Assembly: GCF_019802345.1 (NCBI RefSeq)
Contig: NZ_JAINDZ010000020.1
Location: 26,335-90,334 of the forward strand
DNA from: Methylosinus sp. Sm6
GTDB taxonomy: Bacteria > Pseudomonadota > Alphaproteobacteria > Rhizobiales > Beijerinckiaceae
Direction: 5' to 3'
Length of the DNA: 64,000 bases
Made by a program: the position numbers and the translations under genes. Under the pieces are notes generated by a model. That model was not told the origin of the DNA. It searched no databases and was given only the letters and a program-made list of their open reading frames with translations. Positions 17,482 to 25,671 of this stretch are shown here, one piece after another (within the stretch, counting starts at the first letter, position 1; every line of letters starts with the position of its first letter).

Positions 17482-18827
17482 CTCGTCAAACTCCGATGTT
17501 CGCGCATGTGGTCGGTCCGGCGCATCTCGCCCTCGCCCTCGACTTCGACCTGTTCGACATCGGTTGGCGCTGGCTGTGGAAACGGCCCGCAGCCATCCAT
17601 CGGACGGCGCAGCTCGTAGCGATATGGGCCGAGGAGCAGCAATAGGCCGATGGCGACGACGAGTGCCGCGTCGAGCGCCCACAAGGCGGCGACATAGGAG
17701 CCGTGCTGATCGAAAAGATATCCGAGCAGATAGGAGCCGAGGCCGATCGAGAGCGCGAAAGTGAACGGCTGAATCGATCCATAAATGACGCCGAAGCGCC
17801 TCAGTCCACAGTAGCGGCTCACAAAATATTGCGTCGAGCCGCTCTCCCCGCCGCCGCCGAATCCGACAAGCAGAATGGCGAGCGGCAAAAGCGTGTTTTC
17901 GGGCCCGGCCTGCAACAGCAATAGGCCGGCGAGCGCGACTGCCGCGAACGGCAGGACGATCCGCGGTGTGTCGAAACGATCGAGCAAATGCCCCAGGACC
18001 GGCTGCGAGAGGCTCATCCCGATCCAAAGCATCGAGAAGGTCGCAGCCGCGTCAGTTCTGGACAGTCCGCGTTCGATCAACAAGGGCACGCCATGAGTGA
18101 TGAGACCGGACATCACGAATACGGTCAAAACGAGATTGCCGATGACGAGCCAGAACCTTGCAGAGAGCCACGCTTCGACCAGCGTGTCTCCCGAATGGGC
18201 GTCGGGGAGAGGCCTGTCGTCGGCCGTCGACCACGGGCGCCGAGGTTCATGGAACAGCAGCCAGATGAGAGGCGCGGCGACGACGAGTTCCGCTCCGCCG
18301 TAGAACAGATAAGACTGGCGCCATCCGAACGTATCGACGCACCAGCGGCCGACGACCAGGCTGAAGACGCCGCCGAGGCCGAAGCCGAGCCCGAACAATC
18401 CATATGCCAAGCCTCGCCGATGTGTGAACCACATCCCGATGATCTTGCCGTAAGGCAGGTTTCCAGGCGCTAGAAGTCCGATGAAACAGAAAAGGCTTCG
18501 AATGGCGAGACCATTCTCCGCAGATGCGAGCGCCGAGATCGCCAACGCTAGCAAGAAGGTGAGCAACAGCAACATCGGGCGAAGCCCGTAGCGATCCATC
18601 AACCAGCCTTTGACCGGACTCCCGAGCGCCACCGACAGACCGAAAAGCGTAATCATCGAGGACGCTTCCGTGCGGTCCCAACCGAATTCATCGCTCATCG
18701 GCTGGATAAACAGGCCGAAGCTATTGAGCATGAAGCCTGTAGGGCCGAGCATGACGCCGATGATCGAAACGATGAGGACTCCCGTCGCCGAAAGAGAAAA
18801 TTCTGTTAGCGAAGTTGGACGCATCAT
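17478..18827 (-). CDS. MFS transporter (OFA-like, probable uptake)
   Basis: A 449-residue major facilitator protein with twelve hydrophobic segments. LFGLSVALGSPVKGWLMDRYGLRPMLL is the motif A region, then GLLAPGNLPYGKIIGMWFTHRRGLAYGLFGLGFGLGG, a pattern of the oxalate/formate antiporter-like and monocarboxylate group. The tail after the last helix is acidic (VEQVEVEGEGE). It starts with GGGAG upstream of an ATG-ATG pair. It lies 85 nt after the methyltransferase gene and overlaps the next MFS gene. Having two differently related MFS genes in tandem suggests import of one small acid and export of another, which is inference. Confidence 0.8.
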   Translation of the reverse strand: MMRPTSLTEFSLSATGVLIVSIIGVMLGPTGFMLNSFGLFIQPMSDEFGWDRTEASSMITLFGLSVALGSPVKGWLMDRYGLRPMLLLLTFLLALAISALASAENGLAIRSLFCFIGLLAPGNLPYGKIIGMWFTHRRGLAYGLFGLGFGLGGVFSLVVGRWCVDTFGWRQSYLFYGGAELVVAAPLIWLLFHEPRRPWSTADDRPLPDAHSGDTLVEAWLSARFWLVIGNLVLTVFVMSGLITHGVPLLIERGLSRTDAAATFSMLWIGMSLSQPVLGHLLDRFDTPRIVLPFAAVALAGLLLLQAGPENTLLPLAILLVGFGGGGESGSTQYFVSRYCGLRRFGVIYGSIQPFTFALSIGLGSYLLGYLFDQHGSYVAALWALDAALVVAIGLLLLLGPYRYELRRPMDGCGPFPQPAPTDVEQVEVEGEGEMRRTDHMREHRSLTR

Positions 18828-18912
18828 TTTCTCCCGTGGCGTCTGAAACGATATCGAACCACTCCGCAGCGCCGGCGCTGGACAGATTGAAGCCGAATGG
18901 CCGATCAGTAAT

Positions 18913-20469
18913 TCATGTCTCCGACCGACGCTTCGAGCAGCGCCACACTCGAACCATTATGTCCGTGACGTATCCATCGTCCCGCATTCGTCGTTCGGCG
19001 ATGGCGCCCGTCGCCGCGAAAAACTCCGCGGCGCGCTCCGGTCCGACCAGCCCGCTATAGTAGGTGCCGAACGTCGCCGCGTGAAAGCGCTGGTACTCGG
19101 CCGAATCTCGCACACGCAGCACCGCCCGGCGCTCGGAAACCGAGTCGATCGCGAAACAGCGCTCCAGCAGGCGTCGAAGAGCGGACATGTCGCGGGTGCG
19201 GGTTCCAAGCGGAATAATGCCAGCCTCGCGGAATGTTTCGGCGACCGTGTCCGTTCGGCAGACGCCCATGTTGGCAAGCGCCTGCCGCACGATGTCGTCC
19301 TCCCCGCCGAGGCATTCATCGTCGTGGTCGGGGTGATGCGACGTCAGGAGAAGAACCCCTCCTGGCGCAAGATTTTCGCTGATCCACCGGAATGCGTCCG
19401 CCTCCTGCGGATACAACCAGTGCAGCACCGCCGTCATGGTCATCAATTCGGCTGGATGCTTCAGTGCCGGCGCTTCCAGCAGATCTCCTTCGATCAGTGT
19501 CAGCCGGTCACCAAGAAAGCCGAGCCGACGCCTCGCCGTCTTGAGGCGCATCGCGGATTTCTCCAGCCCGGTCACCGACTGCAAGTCCGGCCAGAGCGAC
19601 GTCGCGGCTTCGAGCAGGCTCCCGATCCCGCAGCCGAGATCGGCTATGCTATGGGGAGAGAAACCGGCGAGTCCGAGCACCCAATCTTCGTCGCGACGCT
19701 GGAGAAGCGCGCTGGCTTCCTCATACCCAGCTAATGCGCTCGCCTGGTCGACGATCGTGCCAGCTATCCTCTCTCGTTCGATCGCGATATCGATCTCGAC
19801 TTCGGCCGACAGCTCTACGCTCGCGGCGCCATTCTCGAGCCGCGCGGAGGCCGGAAATGGGCGAATGGCCCATTCGCAGCCGTGCCCGGCGTCGTTCTCG
19901 AAGAGGGTCCATTGAGGATGACAGCCTTTTGCCTGGACGAGGGCGGACAGTAGCTTCGTGCAAAACGTACAAGCGGATTCCAGAGTGATCGGAGTGCCGG
20001 AAGCCCGCGCATGTTCGCGGTAATCCCAGATTGCGCAATGCGTATTGGTGAAAATGCCGACATCCGGATCCTCGTTCGCGATCTCGTAGATCGAGCCGTA
20101 GAGTTCCGCGTGCCGCGCGAGGCGATCGACGGCGGCGGCGGGAATAAAATAACCGTCCGGCTCGAGCGCGCGAGCGACATCGCCCGTCGCTTCTGCCCAA
20201 ATGTCCAGTTCGGCCGCACCGTAATGTTCGACGATGAATTTTTCGATGAGCGCCTGAGCTCGAAAGAACGCTCGCTTCCAGCCCTCGATATTCGTGCTAT
20301 GAGGCGCCGGCAGATCGGAATAGATCTGGGCGCTCACCTCGACCCATGGAGTGATGTCTCGTTTTGCATGACGCTGCAGAAGGGTCTGCGTCATTGCGGC
20401 CTGTGCCTCGAACAGGCGCTGTCGCCATAATGCCGCTTTTTCGTCTGTGCCGATCGATATCTTGCTCAT
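18913..20469 (-). CDS. SAM-dependent methyltransferase with a Cys-rich N-terminal domain
   Basis: A two-part protein of 518 residues (start MSKISIGTDEKAAL; the frame is open to 20532). Residues 270-420 form a class I SAM methyltransferase: motif I SIADLGCGIGSLLEAA at 274-289, an acidic LIEGDLLEAP and TMTAVLHWLYPQE. Residues 1-235 are a separate domain with five cysteines (145, 167, 170, 183, 198) and a THCAIWDYREH ... CTFCTKLL ... HGCEW pattern. That pattern resembles the L-2-amino-thiazoline-4-carboxylate hydrolase family, though I am not sure of this. If right, the protein would combine a hydrolase-like or ligand-binding half with a methyl transfer half. It lies between the alpha/beta hydrolase and the MFS genes in the Rieske operon. 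Confidence 0.7.
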   Translation of the reverse strand: MSKISIGTDEKAALWRQRLFEAQAAMTQTLLQRHAKRDITPWVEVSAQIYSDLPAPHSTNIEGWKRAFFRAQALIEKFIVEHYGAAELDIWAEATGDVARALEPDGYFIPAAAVDRLARHAELYGSIYEIANEDPDVGIFTNTHCAIWDYREHARASGTPITLESACTFCTKLLSALVQAKGCHPQWTLFENDAGHGCEWAIRPFPASARLENGAASVELSAEVEIDIAIERERIAGTIVDQASALAGYEEASALLQRRDEDWVLGLAGFSPHSIADLGCGIGSLLEAATSLWPDLQSVTGLEKSAMRLKTARRRLGFLGDRLTLIEGDLLEAPALKHPAELMTMTAVLHWLYPQEADAFRWISENLAPGGVLLLTSHHPDHDDECLGGEDDIVRQALANMGVCRTDTVAETFREAGIIPLGTRTRDMSALRRLLERCFAIDSVSERRAVLRVRDSAEYQRFHAATFGTYYSGLVGPERAAEFFAATGAIAERRMRDDGYVTDIMVRVWRCSKRRSET

Positions 20470-20565
20470 GCGTACAAATCCAACATTACATTCTCGAACA
20501 GAACGCGCCTGCGCATCGATGCGCGCTTTCATGAGCGACAGGCGCCGTCATGCCTATCCTCGCCT

Positions 20566-21486
20566 CTATGCCTGATGTAGCTCTTCGCCGTTATGCGCTT
20601 CGAGAAATGGCAGGAGCTGTTCGAGAACGGCGTCGGGCGCATCTTCGGGTAGCATGTGACTGGCGCCCTCGATCGGAGCCCCGCGAACATCGCCGCAAAC
20701 CCATTTCCTCCAGATCGAGATCGGGTGACGGGATGCATCCGGATAGGGCCGATCCTGCCACAGAACCAAGACCGGACACGTTATTCGACGATCGGTTGCA
20801 CGGTCGGCGGCATCGGCCGCGGTGTCCGGCCCCAAGGCGGCGCGATAGTCCTCACACATCGCATGGCGGACGGACGAAGAGCGAAACGCCGTGCGATATG
20901 CGGCGAGAGCCTCGGGATGATAGATGTCCCGGCCGTTCGACATCGCGACCAGCGTTCGGTCGAGAAAATAATCCGGTTCTGACGCCAGAAGCTTTTCCGG
21001 AAGATCGAATGGCTGCGCTAGAAAAAACCAATGATAGGCGCGGGATGCGAAGGCCGTATTGACTTGGTCCCAGACGTCGATCGTCGGAATGACGTTCAAT
21101 GACGTCAAGCTGACGACGCATTCGGGGCTATCGAGCGCGAGGCGGTATCCGACACGCGCGCCGCGATCATGACCGACGACGGCAAATTTGTGATAGCCCA
21201 GCTGCGCCATGATTTCCTTCTGGTCGCGAGCGAGCGCCCGCTTGGTGAAAGCATCGGATTGGTTTGGCGCGGACGCGGCAGATTCGCCGTAACCACGCAG
21301 ATCGGGAATCACCACTGTGAACCGCTCGGCGAGGGCCGGCGAGATTTTGTGCCAAGCTGCTCGGGTCTGCGGATAGCCATGCAGGAGAAGGACGGGTGGT
21401 CCGCCGCCTCCGGTCACGAGGGCTATCTCGCCGCCGGATGTCGCCAGCGTGACTTTCCGAAAATTAGGGAAGAGTACGTCTTCCAC
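20566..21486 (-). CDS. Alpha/beta hydrolase (dehalogenase/epoxide-hydrolase type)
   Basis: A 306-residue alpha/beta hydrolase. The oxyanion region is LLLHGYPQTRAAWHKI (34-49) and the nucleophile is Asp107 in VVGHDRGARVGYRLALD. The catalytic His is in EGASHMLPEDAP near residue 285. An Asp nucleophile in GHDRG is the mark of haloacetate dehalogenases and epoxide hydrolases, as opposed to the Ser of esterases. No signal peptide, so it is cytoplasmic. It sits between the oxygenase beta-subunit gene and the methyltransferase gene. It could open an epoxide or remove a halide in the pathway of this operon. Confidence 0.85.
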   Translation of the reverse strand: MEDVLFPNFRKVTLATSGGEIALVTGGGGPPVLLLHGYPQTRAAWHKISPALAERFTVVIPDLRGYGESAASAPNQSDAFTKRALARDQKEIMAQLGYHKFAVVGHDRGARVGYRLALDSPECVVSLTSLNVIPTIDVWDQVNTAFASRAYHWFFLAQPFDLPEKLLASEPDYFLDRTLVAMSNGRDIYHPEALAAYRTAFRSSSVRHAMCEDYRAALGPDTAADAADRATDRRITCPVLVLWQDRPYPDASRHPISIWRKWVCGDVRGAPIEGASHMLPEDAPDAVLEQLLPFLEAHNGEELHQA

Positions 21487-21564
21487 GACCTTGTCTCCAA
21501 CGGTGGCCGCTATGCCTGGCGCGAGTAAACTCGTGAGAGGCCGGTGACGCGCGATAAGAGCACA

Positions 21565-22173
21565 TCAGACGATGATGCTGATGCGACGCTGAGACGCCAT
21601 GGACTCGTGATCGAGCCGCGTTATTCTTTCCAGTATTTTCAATGCTCCTTGCCTCTCTCGCAGTTTATACGACGTCTCCCCGACGAACTCCCACGATTGC
21701 AGGTTCCTGAATTGATAGATGACGAAATTCGCCTTGACTCGGACGATGCCGGATTTGTGCTCCAGAACGCGAATATTCGATATTATCCTGCGCGTTCTCG
21801 ATCGTGGAACTTCGGCCAGAGCGCTTTTTTCAAGCAAATGCCGAATCCGCGTCTCGAGCCGCGTATTGTCGTCGGACACCAAATAGAGGCTGTTTTTTGG
21901 GTTGCTGCTCTCAAGATACTGCAACGGCAAGACCTGATAGCGTCCCTCGTCGTCAAACAAAGACAACCATTCATTCAGATCCCAATCGTCGAGCAGAGCC
22001 GATTCGAAGAAAAGAAACGATGTGATACGTGATGTCAGCTCGGCAGGGGGTGTCGGAATCGGAGCGGGCTGATATCCCTCGCGCGCGACGAGCATGCTGG
22101 TCATGGGCTTACTCCATGCTATTGCAAACTGCATAATCTGCGATTGCGTTATATTTTCGTGCTCATTCCTCAA
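21565..22173 (-). CDS. Aromatic-ring-hydroxylating dioxygenase, beta subunit
   Basis: A 202-residue small subunit of a Rieske oxygenase (SnoaL/NTF2-like fold). Typical points are ESALLDDWDLNEWLSLFDDEGRYQVLP, the DDNTRLETRIRHLLEKSALAEVPRSRTRRIISNIRV segment and a C-terminal VRVKANFVIYQFRN strand. It has no catalytic metal ligands and serves assembly of an alpha3-beta3 complex with the alpha subunit encoded at 24112-25413. Unusually, the amidotransferase gene lies between the alpha and beta genes; its stop overlaps this start by 4 nt. Confidence 0.85.
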   Translation of the reverse strand: MRNEHENITQSQIMQFAIAWSKPMTSMLVAREGYQPAPIPTPPAELTSRITSFLFFESALLDDWDLNEWLSLFDDEGRYQVLPLQYLESSNPKNSLYLVSDDNTRLETRIRHLLEKSALAEVPRSRTRRIISNIRVLEHKSGIVRVKANFVIYQFRNLQSWEFVGETSYKLRERQGALKILERITRLDHESMASQRRISIIV

Positions 22174-24005
22174 TGGTAGGAGATGTCGACGTTGTATTGT
22201 CGAAGCCAGCTGTCCAGGTTGAGAAGATAGGACATTCCCGCCGTAGGGCTCGCGGATGCGCGCGGGCTTGGCAGGGGACGCCCTTGTTCCAGCAACTCGG
22301 CCACTTTTGCAGGGTCGACGAGTTCGAAGACAGGCGCGCCGGGGGTAGAGAGAAGCTCCAGCGTTCGTTGACGCAGGCTCGCCAAATATTGGCGATTTGG
22401 ATTGCTTGGAAAGCCGCTTTTTCGTCGTCTAAGGACTGATTGCGGCAGTAGGTCCGCGACAGCGCGCCGCAGCAGAGACTTTCCCTCTCCACCTTCATTT
22501 TTGTATCGCCACGGCAAGTTCCAGACATAATCCACGAGATGGTGATCGCAAAAGGGAACTCGGACTTCGAGACCGGTGGCCATGCTCATGCGGTCTTTTC
22601 GGTCGAGCATGGCGGGCAGCCATCGCGTCAACGCCAGATAGGATACTTCCCGCATCCTCTTGTCTATTTCGTTCTCGTCCTCGATTGTGGGAACTTCCTC
22701 CAGCGCCTCGCGATAGCGACTTTCCACATAGTCCGCCGGCCGTATCGCGCTCTCCACTTCCGCCCTGAACAGGGTCCAGGGACTGCTCTTGTCGAGCAAC
22801 CAAGGAAAGCCGGAATATGCTAGTGCGTCTCTATTATGAAAAAATGGGTAGCCTCCGAAAACCTCATCTGCGGACTCGCCCGAGAGCGCCACCGTCGTGT
22901 GCTGCCGAACCTGCTTGAACAAAAAATAAAGCGATGTATCCAGCTCGCCCCAGCCCGGCAGATCACGGGAATGAAGGACAGCATTTTCATGTGTGAGAGC
23001 AGATTCCGGAGTAACCAGGATCGTTCGGTGATCAGTGCCGACGTGCCGGGAAACTTCCAGCGCGAATGGTTCGTCCCAACTATCCTGCCAGGCCGATGGG
23101 ATGAACTCCGCCTGCCCATCAGGAAAATCCACAGAGAATGTCGGTAGCTTCTCTCCTCGGCGTTGCGCGGTCCGAGCGGCGAAGGCGGCGATGGCGCTGG
23201 AGTCGAGGCCTCCTGAGAGAAGTCCGCCGAGTGGCACGTCGGAAACCATCTGCTGTTCGACTATTTCTTCCAGCAACCGCCGGACATGATCGACGGAATC
23301 CTCCAAGCTGTCGCGATGCTCGGTCGCCGCGAGCGACCAATAGTTGTGAGATTCCACCCCGCGTCTCGATACTCGGATGGCCTCTCCAGGTTTGACTTGA
23401 TAAAGGCCTTTATAAACGCCGTGCCCGGGAGTCGGGGCTGTGCTGAGGGCGAAGAGTTCCGCGATGCCAGTGGCATCCAATTCGGGCTTGACCGTTGGAT
23501 TTGCGAAGATCGCCTTCGGCTCGGAACCAAAGATCACCCCAGAACTGGTCGGCAGATAATAAAGTGGCTTTATTCCGAACCGATCCCGAACGAGCCACAA
23601 CTCGTCGCGTCCACTGTCCCAAATCGCGAATCCATACATTCCCCGCAATCTGACGAAGGACTCCCTTCCCCATTCCAGGAATGAGCGAAGCACAACCTCG
23701 GTATCCGAGCGCGTCCGGAATTCATGCCCCGCTCTCGCGAGCTCCTGACGGAGTTCTACGAAGTTGTAGACTTCTCCGGCATAGCTGAGGATAAAAGGAT
23801 CTACGGCGACGGTCGACATCGGCTGCCGTCCGAATTCCAAATCGATGATCGACAATCGACGATGACCGATAAAAGCATGTCGCGACACCCAGCTGCCCTC
23901 GGCGTCCGGTCCTCGTAGCGCCATTGAGCGGATCATGGCGGCGATCGTCGATCGCTCTTCCCGAAGATCGCGGCGCCAGTCTATCCAGCCTACTATTCCG
24001 CACAT
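22170..24005 (-). CDS. Asparagine-synthase-family glutamine amidotransferase
   Basis: A 611-residue AsnB-type enzyme. The chosen start gives Met-Cys (MCGIVGWIDW), where the cysteine becomes the N-terminal nucleophile of the glutaminase domain; the frame is open 25 codons further but an extension would mask it. RGPDAEG lies at 31-37 and GEVYNF near 77. In the synthetase domain, SGGLDSS at 264-270 is the PP-loop that binds ATP, followed by ALSGESADEVFGGYPFF. The family amidates a carboxylate via an acyl-adenylate. The oxyanion-loop Asn of classical AsnB (NGE) is Ala here (AGE), a variation also seen in other AsnB-like proteins. It is unlikely to be housekeeping asparagine synthesis because it sits inside the dioxygenase operon. 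It could amidate or glutamylate the oxygenase substrate or product. Confidence 0.8.
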   Translation of the reverse strand: MCGIVGWIDWRRDLREERSTIAAMIRSMALRGPDAEGSWVSRHAFIGHRRLSIIDLEFGRQPMSTVAVDPFILSYAGEVYNFVELRQELARAGHEFRTRSDTEVVLRSFLEWGRESFVRLRGMYGFAIWDSGRDELWLVRDRFGIKPLYYLPTSSGVIFGSEPKAIFANPTVKPELDATGIAELFALSTAPTPGHGVYKGLYQVKPGEAIRVSRRGVESHNYWSLAATEHRDSLEDSVDHVRRLLEEIVEQQMVSDVPLGGLLSGGLDSSAIAAFAARTAQRRGEKLPTFSVDFPDGQAEFIPSAWQDSWDEPFALEVSRHVGTDHRTILVTPESALTHENAVLHSRDLPGWGELDTSLYFLFKQVRQHTTVALSGESADEVFGGYPFFHNRDALAYSGFPWLLDKSSPWTLFRAEVESAIRPADYVESRYREALEEVPTIEDENEIDKRMREVSYLALTRWLPAMLDRKDRMSMATGLEVRVPFCDHHLVDYVWNLPWRYKNEGGEGKSLLRRAVADLLPQSVLRRRKSGFPSNPNRQYLASLRQRTLELLSTPGAPVFELVDPAKVAELLEQGRPLPSPRASASPTAGMSYLLNLDSWLRQYNVDISYH

Positions 24006-24111
24006 GATCGTCACCGTTCGCCGTTGTCGGAGAATAAAGTCAGTCGCGGTCGCGCTCTCGATGTCTGCGAGGCGATTCACGAACTAGAATTTTTCGGGTT
24101 AAGCGAGAAGT

Positions 24112-25413
24112 TTATAGTCTCTCCGTGCTTACCGAACGAACAGACTCGGATGAACCAGCGCGCGTCCGTTCGGCGCCTATCCGCCTGCTCCATTCACGCC
24201 AAAAAGCGCGGTTTTGCTCCTCGTCGGTATGGTGTTGCGTGCCTGGACTCATGCCGCGCGAGAAATCATTGTAGCCAATGCCGGCATGGGCGTAGGCGCG
24301 CTGACACGACTCGAGGAGTTCGACATCGTCAGGCGTGCCGAACCCGCCCGGTCCGATGAAAGAGATAAGCCCGTTGATTCGCGCTGCCCTCTCCTCCTCG
24401 GTCTCATCAGAGAAGCCCGCGCCCCATACGGTGACGTCCACGGCGTCGAACGAGGTTGGAAAGAACGTCCTGACGTTCAATCCGAGAATGTCGTTGATCA
24501 CGAGGTTGGGGAAAATGAACAAGCTCTTGTTGGCATGAGCGATTTCTTCTGCTCTATTCTTGCCGTACTTCGTCACCAGCGCACGAAATCTTCGATTGAT
24601 TTCGTCCTTCATCCACTCTGGAAAGAGCGGGCTCCAATAAGCGATTGGACGGCCGGTGGACGGTGGACCGCTGATAATGACCGAGTGGCCTCCGCTGAGC
24701 GGAAGTCCTTTTCCTATTCGCTTATGCGAACTGGGCTCGCCGCCCAACGTATCGATGTATTCGAGGAAACGTTTGTGCGTAAAAGGAAGATGGTATGCGT
24801 CCACGCCATTTTCCGCGAGGAGCTTCCAGTTCGCGCGTATCGAGTGATTGAATTCGCCCGGAATGATTTCCAACTCCGATTCCGACTGCGCGCAAATCAA
24901 GTCGATATACGCCTTTGCTTCGCCGAGGTAATCCTCGAGGTCCTGCTCGGGGGCGACGTAAGAAATGAAAATGAGGCCTCGATAGGTTGAATGATGGATC
25001 GGATTTAGGCTGAGATTCGAGTCGTTGCGAGCCTCCCGACCATATGCCGATCCTCCCGGCAGACCGACCAGTCGGCCGTTCAGATCATACGTCCAGCCGT
25101 GATATGGGCAGGAAAAGCTCTGGGCGTTGCCTCTCGCCTCCTGACACACGATCGTCCCTCGATGGGCGCAAGCGTTCAACAAGACGTTTAGCTCTCCGAA
25201 AGTTGTCTTGGTCAGAATGAGGTTTCGTCCGCCCACGTTGCGGCGAAGAAAGTCCCCCGGCGCGCGAAGCTCGCTGACGTGTCCCGCATAAAGCCAGCAT
25301 CTATCGAAAATATTCTCGAGCTCACTGCGATAAATATCTTGCAGAACATACGCGGAGCGGTGAACACGAAAGAAGTTTGCTTGATCGGTAACGATGATTT
25401 GTGGATCGGCCAT
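24112..25413 (-). CDS. Rieske aromatic-ring-hydroxylating oxygenase, alpha subunit
   Basis: A 433-residue large subunit that hydroxylates an aromatic or similar ring with O2. The Rieske [2Fe-2S] site is complete: Cys82, His84, Cys102, His105 in C-x-H-x17-C-x2-H. The mononuclear iron site is Asp205, His208 and His213 in ENGVDAYHLPFTH, with a later acid in GTPDDVELLE as likely third ligand. It resembles the benzoate/toluate/anthranilate group. It is the first gene of its operon, with the shared palindrome 102 bp upstream. No ferredoxin or reductase gene is nearby, so electrons must come from proteins encoded elsewhere. Confidence 0.9.
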   Translation of the reverse strand: MADPQIIVTDQANFFRVHRSAYVLQDIYRSELENIFDRCWLYAGHVSELRAPGDFLRRNVGGRNLILTKTTFGELNVLLNACAHRGTIVCQEARGNAQSFSCPYHGWTYDLNGRLVGLPGGSAYGREARNDSNLSLNPIHHSTYRGLIFISYVAPEQDLEDYLGEAKAYIDLICAQSESELEIIPGEFNHSIRANWKLLAENGVDAYHLPFTHKRFLEYIDTLGGEPSSHKRIGKGLPLSGGHSVIISGPPSTGRPIAYWSPLFPEWMKDEINRRFRALVTKYGKNRAEEIAHANKSLFIFPNLVINDILGLNVRTFFPTSFDAVDVTVWGAGFSDETEEERAARINGLISFIGPGGFGTPDDVELLESCQRAYAHAGIGYNDFSRGMSPGTQHHTDEEQNRAFWREWSRRIGAERTRAGSSESVRSVSTERL

Positions 25414-25514
25414 TGCGGTCTACCCTTTGGAATCACAGCCAATATCGGTTCCGGGCGATAAAAGGCTCAAGAGCACGAGTTTGCGTAAGTTTACCTGCCT
25501 GATGGAGTTCATCA

Positions 25515-25531
25515 ATTACCTGACAGGTAAT
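25515..25531. promoter_or_regulatory. Shared 17-bp palindrome upstream of the Rieske operon
   Basis: ATTACCTGACAGGTAAT, fully symmetric around the central A, 102 bp upstream of the oxygenase alpha gene. It shares both arms with 13443-13459 and is again preceded by CA. It is probably the operator of the six- or seven-gene oxygenase-transporter operon. Confidence 0.65.
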
Positions 25532-25671
25532 CTTCGGCAGAAAAAAGTTCAGAGGTTGAAGGCCGTCGCAGGATGGCGCGGGAATCCCAGGCCTCATCAA
25601 GTTACAAATTTAACTTCAATCTGATAGGCGTTCGCATCTTTGTCCCGACCGGCGCGCCATTGCCTCGCGCA

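Noticed and set aside
22170..24005. AsnB-like protein as a lasso-peptide cyclase
   Set aside because: Its glutaminase domain keeps the N-terminal Cys nucleophile, and no leader peptidase, RiPP-recognition gene or precursor was found beside it.
25594..25671. tRNA or att site next to the integrase
   Set aside because: No cloverleaf could be folded and no repeat of this segment was noticed at the left border of the island.
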